From contig JAXMOE010000003.1 of the NCBI GenBank assembly GCA_034670025.1, positions 278,080 to 342,079 of the forward strand: DNA of 64,000 bases, written 5' to 3'. Below are positions 26,493 through 34,333 of the stretch, piece after piece. How positions within the stretch are numbered: the stretch's first letter is position 1; each line of letters begins with the position of its first letter. The position numbers and the translations under genes were made by a program. The DNA is from PGYR01 sp034670025 (GTDB lineage Bacteria > Bacteroidota > Ignavibacteria > Kapaibacteriales > UBA2268). Below the pieces are notes generated by a model that saw only the letters and a program-made list of their open reading frames with translations, searched no databases and was not told where the DNA came from.

Positions 26493-27136
26493 TATTTTTC
26501 TCCTTTATAAATGAAATATGATTGTAAAATTGGGAAAACTGTGATAGCGATTGTTATAGTTATAAAAGCAGTGAAAATTATATGATTTGGTAAAATTAGA
26601 CTACTAATAATAATAGCTAACCCACCGACAAACCAAAGAACGCTTGCACTCTTATGAGTTTTACGCCATACATTTTCACTCTCCAGTGTCCACGGAGTTC
26701 TTATACCGATGAAATAGTTTGGCTTCAAAGTTTTGATATAATTACCGAGTATTAAAAATAGCATCCCCATAATTATAGTAATTGTAGAAATACCAAAACT
26801 AATAGCGCTATAAGCTGAATAGATTATAAATACTGCCAAAACGGACATTAATCCAGTTAGTAAAACTTTAAATGATTGGTACTTGTTGTTTTGACTATCG
26901 AGTCTTTTCTTTGGATCAATCAGAGGAGCAAACACGAAAATCAGATAAGTTAACAATGGTAGCAAAATTGGGATGAGTAGCAGTGACTCCTTACTCCCAT
27001 AGTTATCTATTTCACCTTGTGCATTCCAATGTATTGGAACGATATCTGGTAACTGCCCCCATACTGCAGCTAAGTACACGAATGGAGCAAGTATAATCAA
27101 AAATGCTATTATATCGAATCGAGTAAAGAGTCTCAT
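26492..27136 (-). CDS. SdpI-family membrane protein (DUF1648 plus SdpI domain)
   Basis: The 214-residue protein has about six hydrophobic spans. The N-terminal DUF1648 signature PDIVPIHWNAQGEIDNYGSK is present, followed by the SdpI motif GIRTPWTLESENVWRKTHK near residue 150. In Bacillus, SdpI gives immunity to the SdpC toxin and sequesters the ArsR-type repressor SdpR. The ArsR gene lies just upstream with a 4-nt overlap, which is the same pairing. No sdpABC toxin genes are present, so a broader envelope-stress role is likely. Confidence 0.85.
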   Translation of the reverse strand: MRLFTRFDIIAFLIILAPFVYLAAVWGQLPDIVPIHWNAQGEIDNYGSKESLLLIPILLPLLTYLIFVFAPLIDPKKRLDSQNNKYQSFKVLLTGLMSVLAVFIIYSAYSAISFGISTITIIMGMLFLILGNYIKTLKPNYFIGIRTPWTLESENVWRKTHKSASVLWFVGGLAIIISSLILPNHIIFTAFITITIAITVFPILQSYFIYKGEK

Positions 27137-27393
27137 TTTTTCTCCTTTAAATTAACAACCCAGTTGAACAAGTCGTCCAACACACTGGTATTGAGTGAAT
27201 AAACTAAAAACTGTCCCCTCTTCTCGCTCGCAACAAGGTCAGCTCTTTTTAATATTTCTAAGTGGTGGGAGATGCTCGGTTTTGTCATGTCAAACTCGTC
27301 AGCAATTTCTCCTGCACTCATATCGCCATTTTTTAATAACTCAATGATGGCTCTTCTTGTTTTGTCATTGAGTGCTTTAAATAAGTTATTCAT
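27133..27393 (-). CDS. ArsR-family winged-helix repressor (SdpR-like)
   Basis: The 86-residue regulator is a single winged helix-turn-helix: FKALNDKTRRAIIELL, SAGEIADEFDMTKPSISHHLEILKRADLV and the wing EKRGQFLVYSL. There are no Cys metal sites, so it is the non-metal SdpR type. It starts the operon sdpR-sdpI-hydrolase and probably represses it through the palindrome just upstream. SdpI-mediated relief is known for Bacillus and inferred here. Confidence 0.85.
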   Translation of the reverse strand: MNNLFKALNDKTRRAIIELLKNGDMSAGEIADEFDMTKPSISHHLEILKRADLVASEKRGQFLVYSLNTSVLDDLFNWVVNLKEKK

Positions 27394-27401
27394 AATGTTT
27401 G

Positions 27402-27442
27402 ATTAGATGTTTAGACAAATATCTAAATGTTTTTTATCTAAT
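27402..27442. promoter_or_regulatory. Nested palindrome, likely operator of the sdpR operon
   Basis: TTTAGA-N6-TCTAAA (27410-27427) sits inside a wider pair ATTAGAT (27402-27408) / ATCTAAT (27436-27442), 9-50 nt upstream of the ArsR-type start codon. ArsR repressors bind such inverted repeats over their own promoters. Confidence 0.55.
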
Positions 27443-27611
27443 ACAAATTAAACTAAAAAATGTTTCAGATATATTTTTAAAATATTAAATAATTGGTGTC
27501 GTATTCTTCTTATAATCGTTATATACCAGCAGTTGGAAGGAGATGAAAATAATTATTTTTTTCAGTACTAAATACTTAATCTACAAAAAAGAAAGAATGG
27601 AGCGAGGTAAT

Positions 27612-28829
27612 TTAGTTAATAAATCTACTATATTTTTTAGTTAATATATTCTTACTTGCCTTATTTTTTGTCAATTTAATCGCCTTACTAAAATGTTTTC
27701 TTTTTTCAGTTTCAGTTTCCGCTAATTCAATTAATAAACAATTATAAAAAAAATTATCTTCTAAATTTAATTTTTTTGCTTCTGCCAAAGCAATAGAATT
27801 CCCCTTTACTTTACTCAGTGCGTAAGTCCTGTTCAGAGCAGCAATAGGTGTATATTTATGCCTGAGCAAACTATTGTAAAGCTGTAAAATACTGCTCCAT
27901 TTCCGATTTTCATCAACGTCTTTCTGACAATGCCAATATGCTATTCTTGCTTCATAGCTATAATCAGAAGTGTTATTTGTCCCAGCCTTCATTAGGAAGT
28001 GGATTCCTTTATTTATCAGCTCAAGGTCCCATTTGGTCTTGTCTTGATCTTCGTAAAGTATAAACTCGCCTTCTTTGCTAATTCTGGCATCGAATCGAGA
28101 AACATGGAAACAGAACAATGCCATTAAGCTATTGGTTTTGTGGGTATTTGTACTCTTATTATTGATTAATATATAGAGTAATCTCATTGCTTCAAAGCAA
28201 ATGTCCTTTCTTATATCATAGTTCTCATTTGACGAATAGTACCCTTCGTTGAATAATAAATATAGAACTCTCAGTACACTATCCAACCTACCATTAATTA
28301 AGTCAGGTGTTAGCTCAAAGTCAACTACATTCATATTTTTTAGGTTCTGCTTAGCTCTGTAAAGTTTTTTGTTTGTATTTGCGGTGGAAATAAGAAGTGA
28401 ATTTGATATCTCAGTAATACCAAAACCGCAAAGTATTCTTAGTGCTAACACTATCTGAGACTCAATATGGTTAATTGGGTCACAGACTACAAATATCATT
28501 TTTAGTTGGCTATCAAGGATGTTTTCCTTCGATATATCGATTTCAAATTGATTCGTTTCCTCTTTCAAATCAGGCAAAATCTTCGAATCATATATATTCC
28601 TTCGTCGAAAATAATCGGTCGCATTGTTTTTAGCAACTGTATAGAGCCAACCTGTTGGGTTGTCTGGTATGCCTTTAATACCCCAAGTTTCACTCGCTTT
28701 GAGGAATGTGTCGCTAACTATATCTTCGGCTTGTTCTACAAAATCAAAACCAAACTTATAACAGATAACTGCAACTAATTTGCTGTACTCTGATCTGAAT
28801 AAGTTTGGTATTAATTCTGCATTGTTCAT
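27612..28829 (-). CDS. ECF sigma factor of the ECF42 type (with C-terminal TPR-like domain)
   Basis: The 405-residue protein begins with a sigma-2 region (FRSEYSKLVAVICYKFGFDFVEQAEDIVSDTFLKASETWGIKG, then NPTGWLYTVAKNNATDYFRR). A sigma-4 region follows near 125-175 (ALRILCGFGITEISNSLLIST). The long helical C-terminal extension (about 180-405) has LFNEGYYSSN, DARISKEGEF and AALNRTYALSKVKG, the DUF6596 signature of ECF42 factors. ECF42 members have no anti-sigma factor and are linked to DGPF/YCII proteins. The gene upstream (44-nt gap) is one. The signal is unknown. Confidence 0.88.
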   Translation of the reverse strand: MNNAELIPNLFRSEYSKLVAVICYKFGFDFVEQAEDIVSDTFLKASETWGIKGIPDNPTGWLYTVAKNNATDYFRRRNIYDSKILPDLKEETNQFEIDISKENILDSQLKMIFVVCDPINHIESQIVLALRILCGFGITEISNSLLISTANTNKKLYRAKQNLKNMNVVDFELTPDLINGRLDSVLRVLYLLFNEGYYSSNENYDIRKDICFEAMRLLYILINNKSTNTHKTNSLMALFCFHVSRFDARISKEGEFILYEDQDKTKWDLELINKGIHFLMKAGTNNTSDYSYEARIAYWHCQKDVDENRKWSSILQLYNSLLRHKYTPIAALNRTYALSKVKGNSIALAEAKKLNLEDNFFYNCLLIELAETETEKRKHFSKAIKLTKNKASKNILTKKYSRFIN

Positions 28830-28873
28830 ATAGTTAAAAAAACCTTACATCGAAGGTAACTCATAAGTTGTAC

Positions 28874-29218
28874 TTATTGGTCAAACACCATAACATCACG
28901 TACTTCTAAAGTACCACCATTTGCAAAAATTGGACAACCTTTCGAAACTTCAACTGCCTCGTCAAAACTATCTGCTTTTATTATTGCATAACCACTTATG
29001 TACTCTTTGACTTCTGCATAAGGGCCATCAGAAATAACTTCCTTGTTTTTTAGTAACTTTCCAGTTGCACCCAATGCTTCTGAACCTACTAACTTGTCTT
29101 GTGCCGCTATTCCACCCAACCAGTCATTCCATTGGGTCATCATTGCTTGTAACTCTTCAGGAGACGGTTTGTGCTCTTGTATTCCTTCATTTCTAAAAAT
29201 CATCATGAATTGTTTCAT
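28874..29218 (-). CDS. DGPF/YCII-domain protein, partner of ECF42
   Basis: Starting at MKQFMMIFRNEG (ATG 29216-29218, with GAGG upstream) the protein has about 114 residues. It carries the hallmark SDGPYAEVKEYISGYAIIKADSFDEAVEVSKGCP. This ferredoxin-like YCII/DGPF fold is the usual neighbour and likely regulatory target or partner of ECF42 sigma factors. An in-frame ATG 14 codons upstream is less likely. The two genes form one minus-strand operon. Confidence 0.85.
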   Translation of the reverse strand: MKQFMMIFRNEGIQEHKPSPEELQAMMTQWNDWLGGIAAQDKLVGSEALGATGKLLKNKEVISDGPYAEVKEYISGYAIIKADSFDEAVEVSKGCPIFANGGTLEVRDVMVFDQ

Positions 29219-29350
29219 AATAATACCTCTATAATTATTTATTAAAAATTTTGACTTCAAAAATAATAACGAATAGAAACTAAAGAATAGGACAATTTAG
29301 ATAAAATTAATTTCATATATTATTTCCTAAAGAGAAATGCATAGTAAAAT

Positions 29351-29389
29351 AAAAAAAACTCCAAAGCAAATATATATCACTTTGGAGTT
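29351..29389 (-). terminator. Terminator of the T9SS esterase gene
   Basis: AACTCCAAAG (29357-29366) and CTTTGGAGTT (29380-29389) form a 10-bp stem. Read on the minus strand, it is followed by a run of eight T (29351-29358). Confidence 0.85.
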
Positions 29390-29415
29390 GTTTAGTTTTA
29401 TTTAATACAATCTAA

Positions 29416-31320
29416 CTATTTCTTTATAAACTTATGGGTTTCTGTTTTATTACCAACTTTCTTTGTAATGAAGTAAGCCCCACTGCTCAATTGATCTATG
29501 TTTATATTATTAGTCTCATTAGCATTGAACTGCATAACCTCATCACCATTTATTGAACTAATTGAATAAGTAGCGTTCTTGTCACCAAGCTTATCTTCTA
29601 TGTTTATGACGCTCTGTACTGGGTTCGGTGAAATAGAAAATGAGTCCTCATTTGCGTACTCAACTGAAGTTGAAACATCACCGATATTAATATTATCAAT
29701 ATAAATAGTACCACCTTGACCGGAAACGATAGTGAATTTCAGAGTAGAATTAGACTCAAAACTATAGTCCGAAAGATCAATTATTTCAGTTTTCCATTCT
29801 GATTCCGTAGGTACAAATATTGCACTTTGTATATCTAAAGCATTAATGATTGGTTCAGCAGCAGTAGCTAATTCAGCTCCAGTTTTTTCAAAAAGAAGTT
29901 CGTAAGTGTCACCGCAATCATTGGAAATATAAATTCTCAATGTATCGGAGAATGTAACATCTTCTGTGAAATATGGAGGTGTGTATTTATGATAATTGAA
30001 GGCATAGTCAAAACTAACAGCTTTATTCTCATATTGTGTTAAATCGAAGTAAGGAGATACAAAATCTTCCTGTAACCCAAATGCTGCAAAGTACAAAATA
30101 GTGCTAATTTTGGATATTGAATTTGTACCAGATTTGGAAACTTCGTTCTCAATCCACCAAGGAAACAGACTACCTGATTCCTCAATGTACCAATCATCTC
30201 TATATTTCTCTACATTTTCGAAACCTAATTGAATTGATTCTGTTACTGAACCGTTATACATACTGACAGTTGCTTCAGTTGTGTCTTTTGAACTAGTTAA
30301 ATCAGAACCATTCTCAACTGATTTAACGCTTATTACAAAGTTGTTTTCACCTTCCTCCAATGTTATATCAGATAAATCTAAATCCAACAACTCGTATTCA
30401 TAATTACCTAAATCAGTTTCTATTGTATAAGGATAATCAGTACCATTTAAATTAATATTAAGTGTGATTTCGCCAGAATTAGTTAACCCAGAATTACGTA
30501 GTAATAGTGTAGGACTCACAATTGACTCACATGTCCTTTGAGGCATTTCTATATTCTCTAATTCGATATTGATTCCATCTAATCCAGGGTTGTCAACAAA
30601 GTTAAATAGCTGAATCATAATTTGGATAGGAGGAATATTATGTCCCATTCCTTCTAATATTCCAGTCCTAACTATACCATTATTTTTAACTAAGTTTCTA
30701 TATAGTATTTTGTCAAACTCTAAATAAGCAACATCCTCAGAGCCATGTATTATTCCAATTGGTATCTGGCTAGCATTTTCATATTGATACATTGAGCTAA
30801 AACCTTCCACATTATTAACGTCAAGTATTCCTTGTACTGCAGGAGTGTTAAGTATTAATCCTTTGAACATTGTGTGGTTTTCTAAACCGAATTTCAATGC
30901 ACTTCTTCCTCCGAGCGAAAAGCCCTGTAATATTATCTCATTGTCATCAATATTATAACTAGTCTTAGCCCAATTCATAGCTTCTACTATAAATAGTTCA
31001 TCACCTACTGGGGCATAGTGGTCACTCGATTGATCTTCGCCTCCATCGGGGAATACGAATATTGTATTTGGTAACTGAGCATTCCAATTAAGTGATGAAA
31101 TAAGTGCGTTTCTGTAATTTGTTCCTGTGTCACCAAGCCCGTGCAATCCAACAACTAACTTGTATGAAGAATTTGGGTCATAGTCCACAGGTACATGAAC
31201 AGCAAGTGTTCTCTGCTCTTGGTTGAACATTACTATTTCATCAAAGCTACCAGTTTTCTGTGCATAAGATGAGTAAGTCAGACCCAAAGCTAAGACAAAT
31301 AATAGTATAATATTTTTCAT
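29416..31320 (-). CDS. T9SS-secreted esterase (PHB-depolymerase/feruloyl-esterase-like)
   Basis: The 634-residue protein has a signal peptide (MKNIILLFVLALGLTYSSYAQ). An alpha/beta-hydrolase domain spans about residues 22-265: VVGLHGLGDTGTNYR, the nucleophile elbow QGFSLGGRSA with Ser near 143, IHGSED with the acid and GMGHN with the His. Residues 270-370 look like a CARDB/Ig spacer. Residues 380-545 form a carbohydrate-binding-like beta-sandwich with IYIDNINIGD. The T9SS tail starts SISPNPVQSVINIED and ends THKFIKK. It likely hydrolyses an ester in polymer or polysaccharide at the cell surface. The substrate is inferred. Confidence 0.82.
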   Translation of the reverse strand: MKNIILLFVLALGLTYSSYAQKTGSFDEIVMFNQEQRTLAVHVPVDYDPNSSYKLVVGLHGLGDTGTNYRNALISSLNWNAQLPNTIFVFPDGGEDQSSDHYAPVGDELFIVEAMNWAKTSYNIDDNEIILQGFSLGGRSALKFGLENHTMFKGLILNTPAVQGILDVNNVEGFSSMYQYENASQIPIGIIHGSEDVAYLEFDKILYRNLVKNNGIVRTGILEGMGHNIPPIQIMIQLFNFVDNPGLDGINIELENIEMPQRTCESIVSPTLLLRNSGLTNSGEITLNINLNGTDYPYTIETDLGNYEYELLDLDLSDITLEEGENNFVISVKSVENGSDLTSSKDTTEATVSMYNGSVTESIQLGFENVEKYRDDWYIEESGSLFPWWIENEVSKSGTNSISKISTILYFAAFGLQEDFVSPYFDLTQYENKAVSFDYAFNYHKYTPPYFTEDVTFSDTLRIYISNDCGDTYELLFEKTGAELATAAEPIINALDIQSAIFVPTESEWKTEIIDLSDYSFESNSTLKFTIVSGQGGTIYIDNINIGDVSTSVEYANEDSFSISPNPVQSVINIEDKLGDKNATYSISSINGDEVMQFNANETNNINIDQLSSGAYFITKKVGNKTETHKFIKK

Positions 31321-31511
31321 TTTATTCCTTTAATTTAATTTGATTTGATTTTTAATAATAACAAATTTATCAATAATTTGTTTCATTAGACGATTAATTT
31401 TGCATCTCAAAATCTGTTGGGATTTAATATCTTTAGCTGTAATATTCCTGGACTCTTCGGTTCTTCTTGTGTGAAGGTGTAGTTGCGGGACAATACAACT
31501 CTGTAGGAGTT

Positions 31512-31548
31512 AAATACGATGTGTTGAGCGTTGCCGAAACATTAGTAG
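31512..31548. repeat. Dispersed intergenic repeat A, copy 2
   Basis: GTGTTGAGC-N3-GCCGAAACATTAGTAG matches 7061-7088. The surrounding 341-bp gap (31321-31661) holds otherwise only a TAAATTTG element (minus strand, near 31367) that may be the esterase promoter, and unassigned sequence. Confidence 0.6.
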
Positions 31549-31661
31549 AAAACCGGATTTCACAAACCACCCAATCCCCTTAGTGGTTGAACATCTGTAG
31601 TCGCTCTATGACAGCACTCGTTCTCAACTAAAAGAGTTTAAAACATTATATTAAATCGTTG

Positions 31662-32153
31662 CTAATGGCACTTAAAGTGTTCGAAAGGTTGGTCGCAGTT
31701 GTTGCAGAAGTATAGCGATTTGCACGCTGTGGCCGAGAACTCAGCCCTCATTTCCGTATTGTCCGAATCGCAAAAAGGGCAAGCAACTGAATCAGTTTTG
31801 TTAAGTATATTTTCTATGCTGAATTCATCGGTTTTCCCAGGTGGGGCTATTCCCGATTTCTTTAGCTTTTCTTTGGCTTTGTCATTCATCCAATCAGTAG
31901 TCCAAGCTGGAGACAGCACAGTTTCTACCTTTACTTTCTCTACCCCATTGTCTTTTAGCTCTTCTACTATTCGCTTGCGGATTTCGTACATAGCAGGGCA
32001 ACCGGAGTAAGTAGGAGTAACGGTAACTACTACCACATCGCCAACTAACTTGGCACCACGCAATATACCCATGTCAGCAATGCTGAGATATGGAATCTCA
32101 GGATCGCTAACATTTTCGAGTATTTCTAATATTTTTTCTTCAGTTATTACCAT
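31662..32153 (-). CDS. paaD: Phenylacetyl-CoA epoxidase accessory protein PaaD
   Basis: Translation from the ATG at 32151-32153 (MVITEEKILEILENV) gives about 163 residues of the MIP18/DUF59 family. It has DPEIPYLSIADMGIL, TPTYSGCPAMYEIRKRI with the conserved Cys, and a C-terminal zinc-like site CPFCDSDN ... CNNCDQPF. PaaD helps assemble the iron centre of the epoxidase. An in-frame upstream ATG would add 33 residues overlapping paaC and lacking family similarity, so it was not used. It overlaps the paaC end by 7 nt. Confidence 0.93.
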   Translation of the reverse strand: MVITEEKILEILENVSDPEIPYLSIADMGILRGAKLVGDVVVVTVTPTYSGCPAMYEIRKRIVEELKDNGVEKVKVETVLSPAWTTDWMNDKAKEKLKKSGIAPPGKTDEFSIENILNKTDSVACPFCDSDNTEMRAEFSATACKSLYFCNNCDQPFEHFKCH

Positions 32154-32923
32154 TTTGCATCGGGCATAGATCTTGGCAAATATTGCATAGTCGCTAATGT
32201 GTGACCTAAATATTCGCTGTGTCTTCCGTTTCTTCCACCAGAGTGCATCCAAACTTCCGGATCCATCTCGTCCAATTCACTTTCTACTAATATCTTATTC
32301 ACTGTTTTGTAATACTCATCACGTTTTTTGCTCATATCTGGGGCTATGCCTTCCTTGATTAGAAGTTCATCTACTTCATCGGAGTAGAACAACTCGCCTG
32401 AGTAATTCCAAAACCAATCCACTGCATCTTTCAATCTTCTATTGCTTTCTTCTGTTCCGCCACCTAGCTTCAACATCCAATCGTGGCTGTGGCGCAGGTG
32501 ATACTTCGTTTCTTTTATCGCTTTTTGGGCTATTGCTTTCAGGCCTTCGTCCTTACTGTTAATCAATTCAGAGTAAAGCAATATATCATATACATCGAAC
32601 AAAAGCTGTCTGAAAGTAGTAAATGCAAAATCACCGTTGTCTTGTTCTACTAACTGAACATTGGTGTATTCTCTCTCATTTCTGAAGAATACCAAATCAT
32701 CGGCAGAGGTGTTTTCGTTAGTCAACTCAGCTGCCTTTTCGTAATACAATTTCGCTTGACCCAGTAGGTCGAGTGCAGTGTTAGTAGTAGCAATGTCCTC
32801 TTCCAATATTGGGCCGTGACCACAAAGCTCAGAAAGTCGATGTGACAATATCATCCTGTCGTCAGCTAACCTGAGAGTGTATTCCCTAACAGCATCTTTT
32901 AATTTTTCATCAGTGTACGTCAA
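32147..32923 (-). CDS. paaC: Phenylacetyl-CoA 1,2-epoxidase subunit PaaC
   Basis: The 258-residue ferritin-like structural subunit pairs with PaaA. It has LADDRMILSHRLSELCGHGPILEEDIATTNTALDLLGQAK and the helix KETKYHLRHSHDWMLKLGGGTEES. It supports the diiron subunit but is not itself catalytic. It overlaps paaB at its start (14 nt) and paaD at its end, as in a tightly translated operon. Confidence 0.95.
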   Translation of the reverse strand: MTYTDEKLKDAVREYTLRLADDRMILSHRLSELCGHGPILEEDIATTNTALDLLGQAKLYYEKAAELTNENTSADDLVFFRNEREYTNVQLVEQDNGDFAFTTFRQLLFDVYDILLYSELINSKDEGLKAIAQKAIKETKYHLRHSHDWMLKLGGGTEESNRRLKDAVDWFWNYSGELFYSDEVDELLIKEGIAPDMSKKRDEYYKTVNKILVESELDEMDPEVWMHSGGRNGRHSEYLGHTLATMQYLPRSMPDAKW

Positions 32924-33215
32924 CGTTCACACCTTTTGGAATCTTGTAAAAAGTTGGGTGTCTGTAAACCTTATCGTTCGCTGGATCGAAGAAAGAACCG
33001 ACATCTTCGGGAGTGCTTGCTACTATATCAACGGCAGGTACTACCCAAATAGCTATGCCTTCTTGTCTTCTCGAATACACGTCACGTGCGTTTTGTAGTG
33101 CGTGCTCTCCATCAGTAGCGTGTACGCTACCTACGTGTTGATAAGCGCGACCCGATTTGGGTTGCACAAATACTTCCCAGAGTGGCCATTGAGTATCTTG
33201 ATTTTTTTCTGTCAT
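32910..33215 (-). CDS. paaB: Phenylacetyl-CoA 1,2-epoxidase subunit PaaB
   Basis: The 101-residue protein has the PaaB signature WPLWEVFVQPKSGRAYQHVGSVHATDGEHALQNARDVYSRR and IWVVPA. It bridges PaaAC dimers in the multicomponent epoxidase. It is 29 nt downstream of paaA. Confidence 0.95.
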   Translation of the reverse strand: MTEKNQDTQWPLWEVFVQPKSGRAYQHVGSVHATDGEHALQNARDVYSRRQEGIAIWVVPAVDIVASTPEDVGSFFDPANDKVYRHPTFYKIPKGVNVDVH

Positions 33216-33244
33216 AATTCTTCTGTTTGTTTTAGTTTCTATAT

Positions 33245-34180
33245 TTAAGCTACTTTGCTTTTTTTCTTTCTATTATACGCCTCTGCAGCTTCTCTCACCC
33301 ATTTACCATTGTCGTGAGCGGCATTTCTGTCTGCCAATCGCTTCTTGTTCATTATTCCATTACCTTTTATCACATTGAAGAACTCATCCCAATCAACTTC
33401 GCCAAATTCCCATTGCTTGGTTTGTTCATTGTATTTCAAATCTTTATCAGGAATAGTTAGTCCACGCGCGTGAGCTTGTGGTACAGTCATAGTGATGAAT
33501 TTCTGCCTTAGTGAGTCATTTCCTTCTGCTTTTATTCCCCATTTGAGAGATTGGTCAGAGTGCGTAGATTCCTTGTCCGATGGGCCAAACATCATAATAG
33601 ATGGCCACCACCAACGGTTGAGTGCATCTTGAGCCATAGCTTTTTGCTCCTCTGTTCCAGCACAAAGCTCAGCGATAATCTCATAACCCTGCCTGTTGTG
33701 GAATGCTTCCTCGCGGCAGATTCTCACCATTGCTCTTGAGTAAGGTCCGTAGCTAGTACCGATTAAGCTAACTTGGTTCACCATAGCAGCACCATCGACT
33801 AACCAGCCAACAGCACCCATATCTGCCCAAGTAAGTGTCGGGTAGTTGAAAATAGATGAATATTTGGCTTTGCCGCTGTGTAAGTCAGCTAACATCTGCT
33901 CTCTGGGAGTCCCAAGAGTCTCTGCTGCTGAGTAAAGGTAAAGACCGTGACCAGCTTCATCTTGCACCTTAGCAGTAGCAATAAGCTTACGTCTAAGTGA
34001 TGGAGCTCGTTGCACCCAGTTACCTTCGGGCAACATACCCACTATTTCGCTGTGCGCGTGTTGCGACATCATACGAACTAAGTTCTTACGATAAGCATCG
34101 GGCATCCAATCTTTGGGCTCTATTTTCTCCCCAGCATCGATTTTTGCCTGAAATTCTTCTAATCTTTTTACGTCTTCCAT
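33245..34180 (-). CDS. paaA: Phenylacetyl-CoA 1,2-epoxidase catalytic subunit PaaA
   Basis: The 311-residue diiron subunit converts phenylacetyl-CoA to its 1,2-epoxide in the aerobic phenylacetate pathway. Metal-ligand helices are recognised by QDEAGHGLYLYSAAETLG and CREEAFHNRQGYEII (Glu/His sets). MMSQHAHSEIVGMLPEGNW is near residue 35. It is the first of paaABCD. The reductase PaaE, the ligase PaaK and the ring-opening PaaZ are not in the window, so electrons must come from an unlinked reductase. Confidence 0.97.
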   Translation of the reverse strand: MEDVKRLEEFQAKIDAGEKIEPKDWMPDAYRKNLVRMMSQHAHSEIVGMLPEGNWVQRAPSLRRKLIATAKVQDEAGHGLYLYSAAETLGTPREQMLADLHSGKAKYSSIFNYPTLTWADMGAVGWLVDGAAMVNQVSLIGTSYGPYSRAMVRICREEAFHNRQGYEIIAELCAGTEEQKAMAQDALNRWWWPSIMMFGPSDKESTHSDQSLKWGIKAEGNDSLRQKFITMTVPQAHARGLTIPDKDLKYNEQTKQWEFGEVDWDEFFNVIKGNGIMNKKRLADRNAAHDNGKWVREAAEAYNRKKKSKVA

Positions 34181-34218
34181 AATCTATTTTCTAAGTATGT
34201 TAATTTTCAATTTTTATA

Positions 34219-34247
34219 ATATAAGTTTTATACGTATCAATTGCAAT
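34219..34247 (-). promoter_or_regulatory. Possible sigma70-like promoter of paaABCD
   Basis: On the minus strand TTGCAA (34242-34247), exactly 17 nt, then TATATT (34219-34224), about 40 nt before paaA. The match to the classic -35/-10 form is fair. No TAnnTTTG was seen. The divergent T9SS gene shares this 153-bp gap. Confidence 0.4.
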
Positions 34248-34333
34248 GTTATTTATAGCATTTTTTTTGTAAATTGATATTAATTGGTATATTGAAGAAA
34301 ATCAATTAGTTCAATATTACAAAAAGTACCATT

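Noticed and set aside
27545..27643. 33-codon plus-strand frame with GGAAGGAG
   Set aside because: The purine run touches the ATG with almost no spacing, and the frame overlaps the end of the ECF gene antisense.
32154..32252. Longer PaaD start
   Set aside because: The additional 33 residues overlap paaC, are basic and aromatic and do not match PaaD; MVITEEKIL fits the family start.
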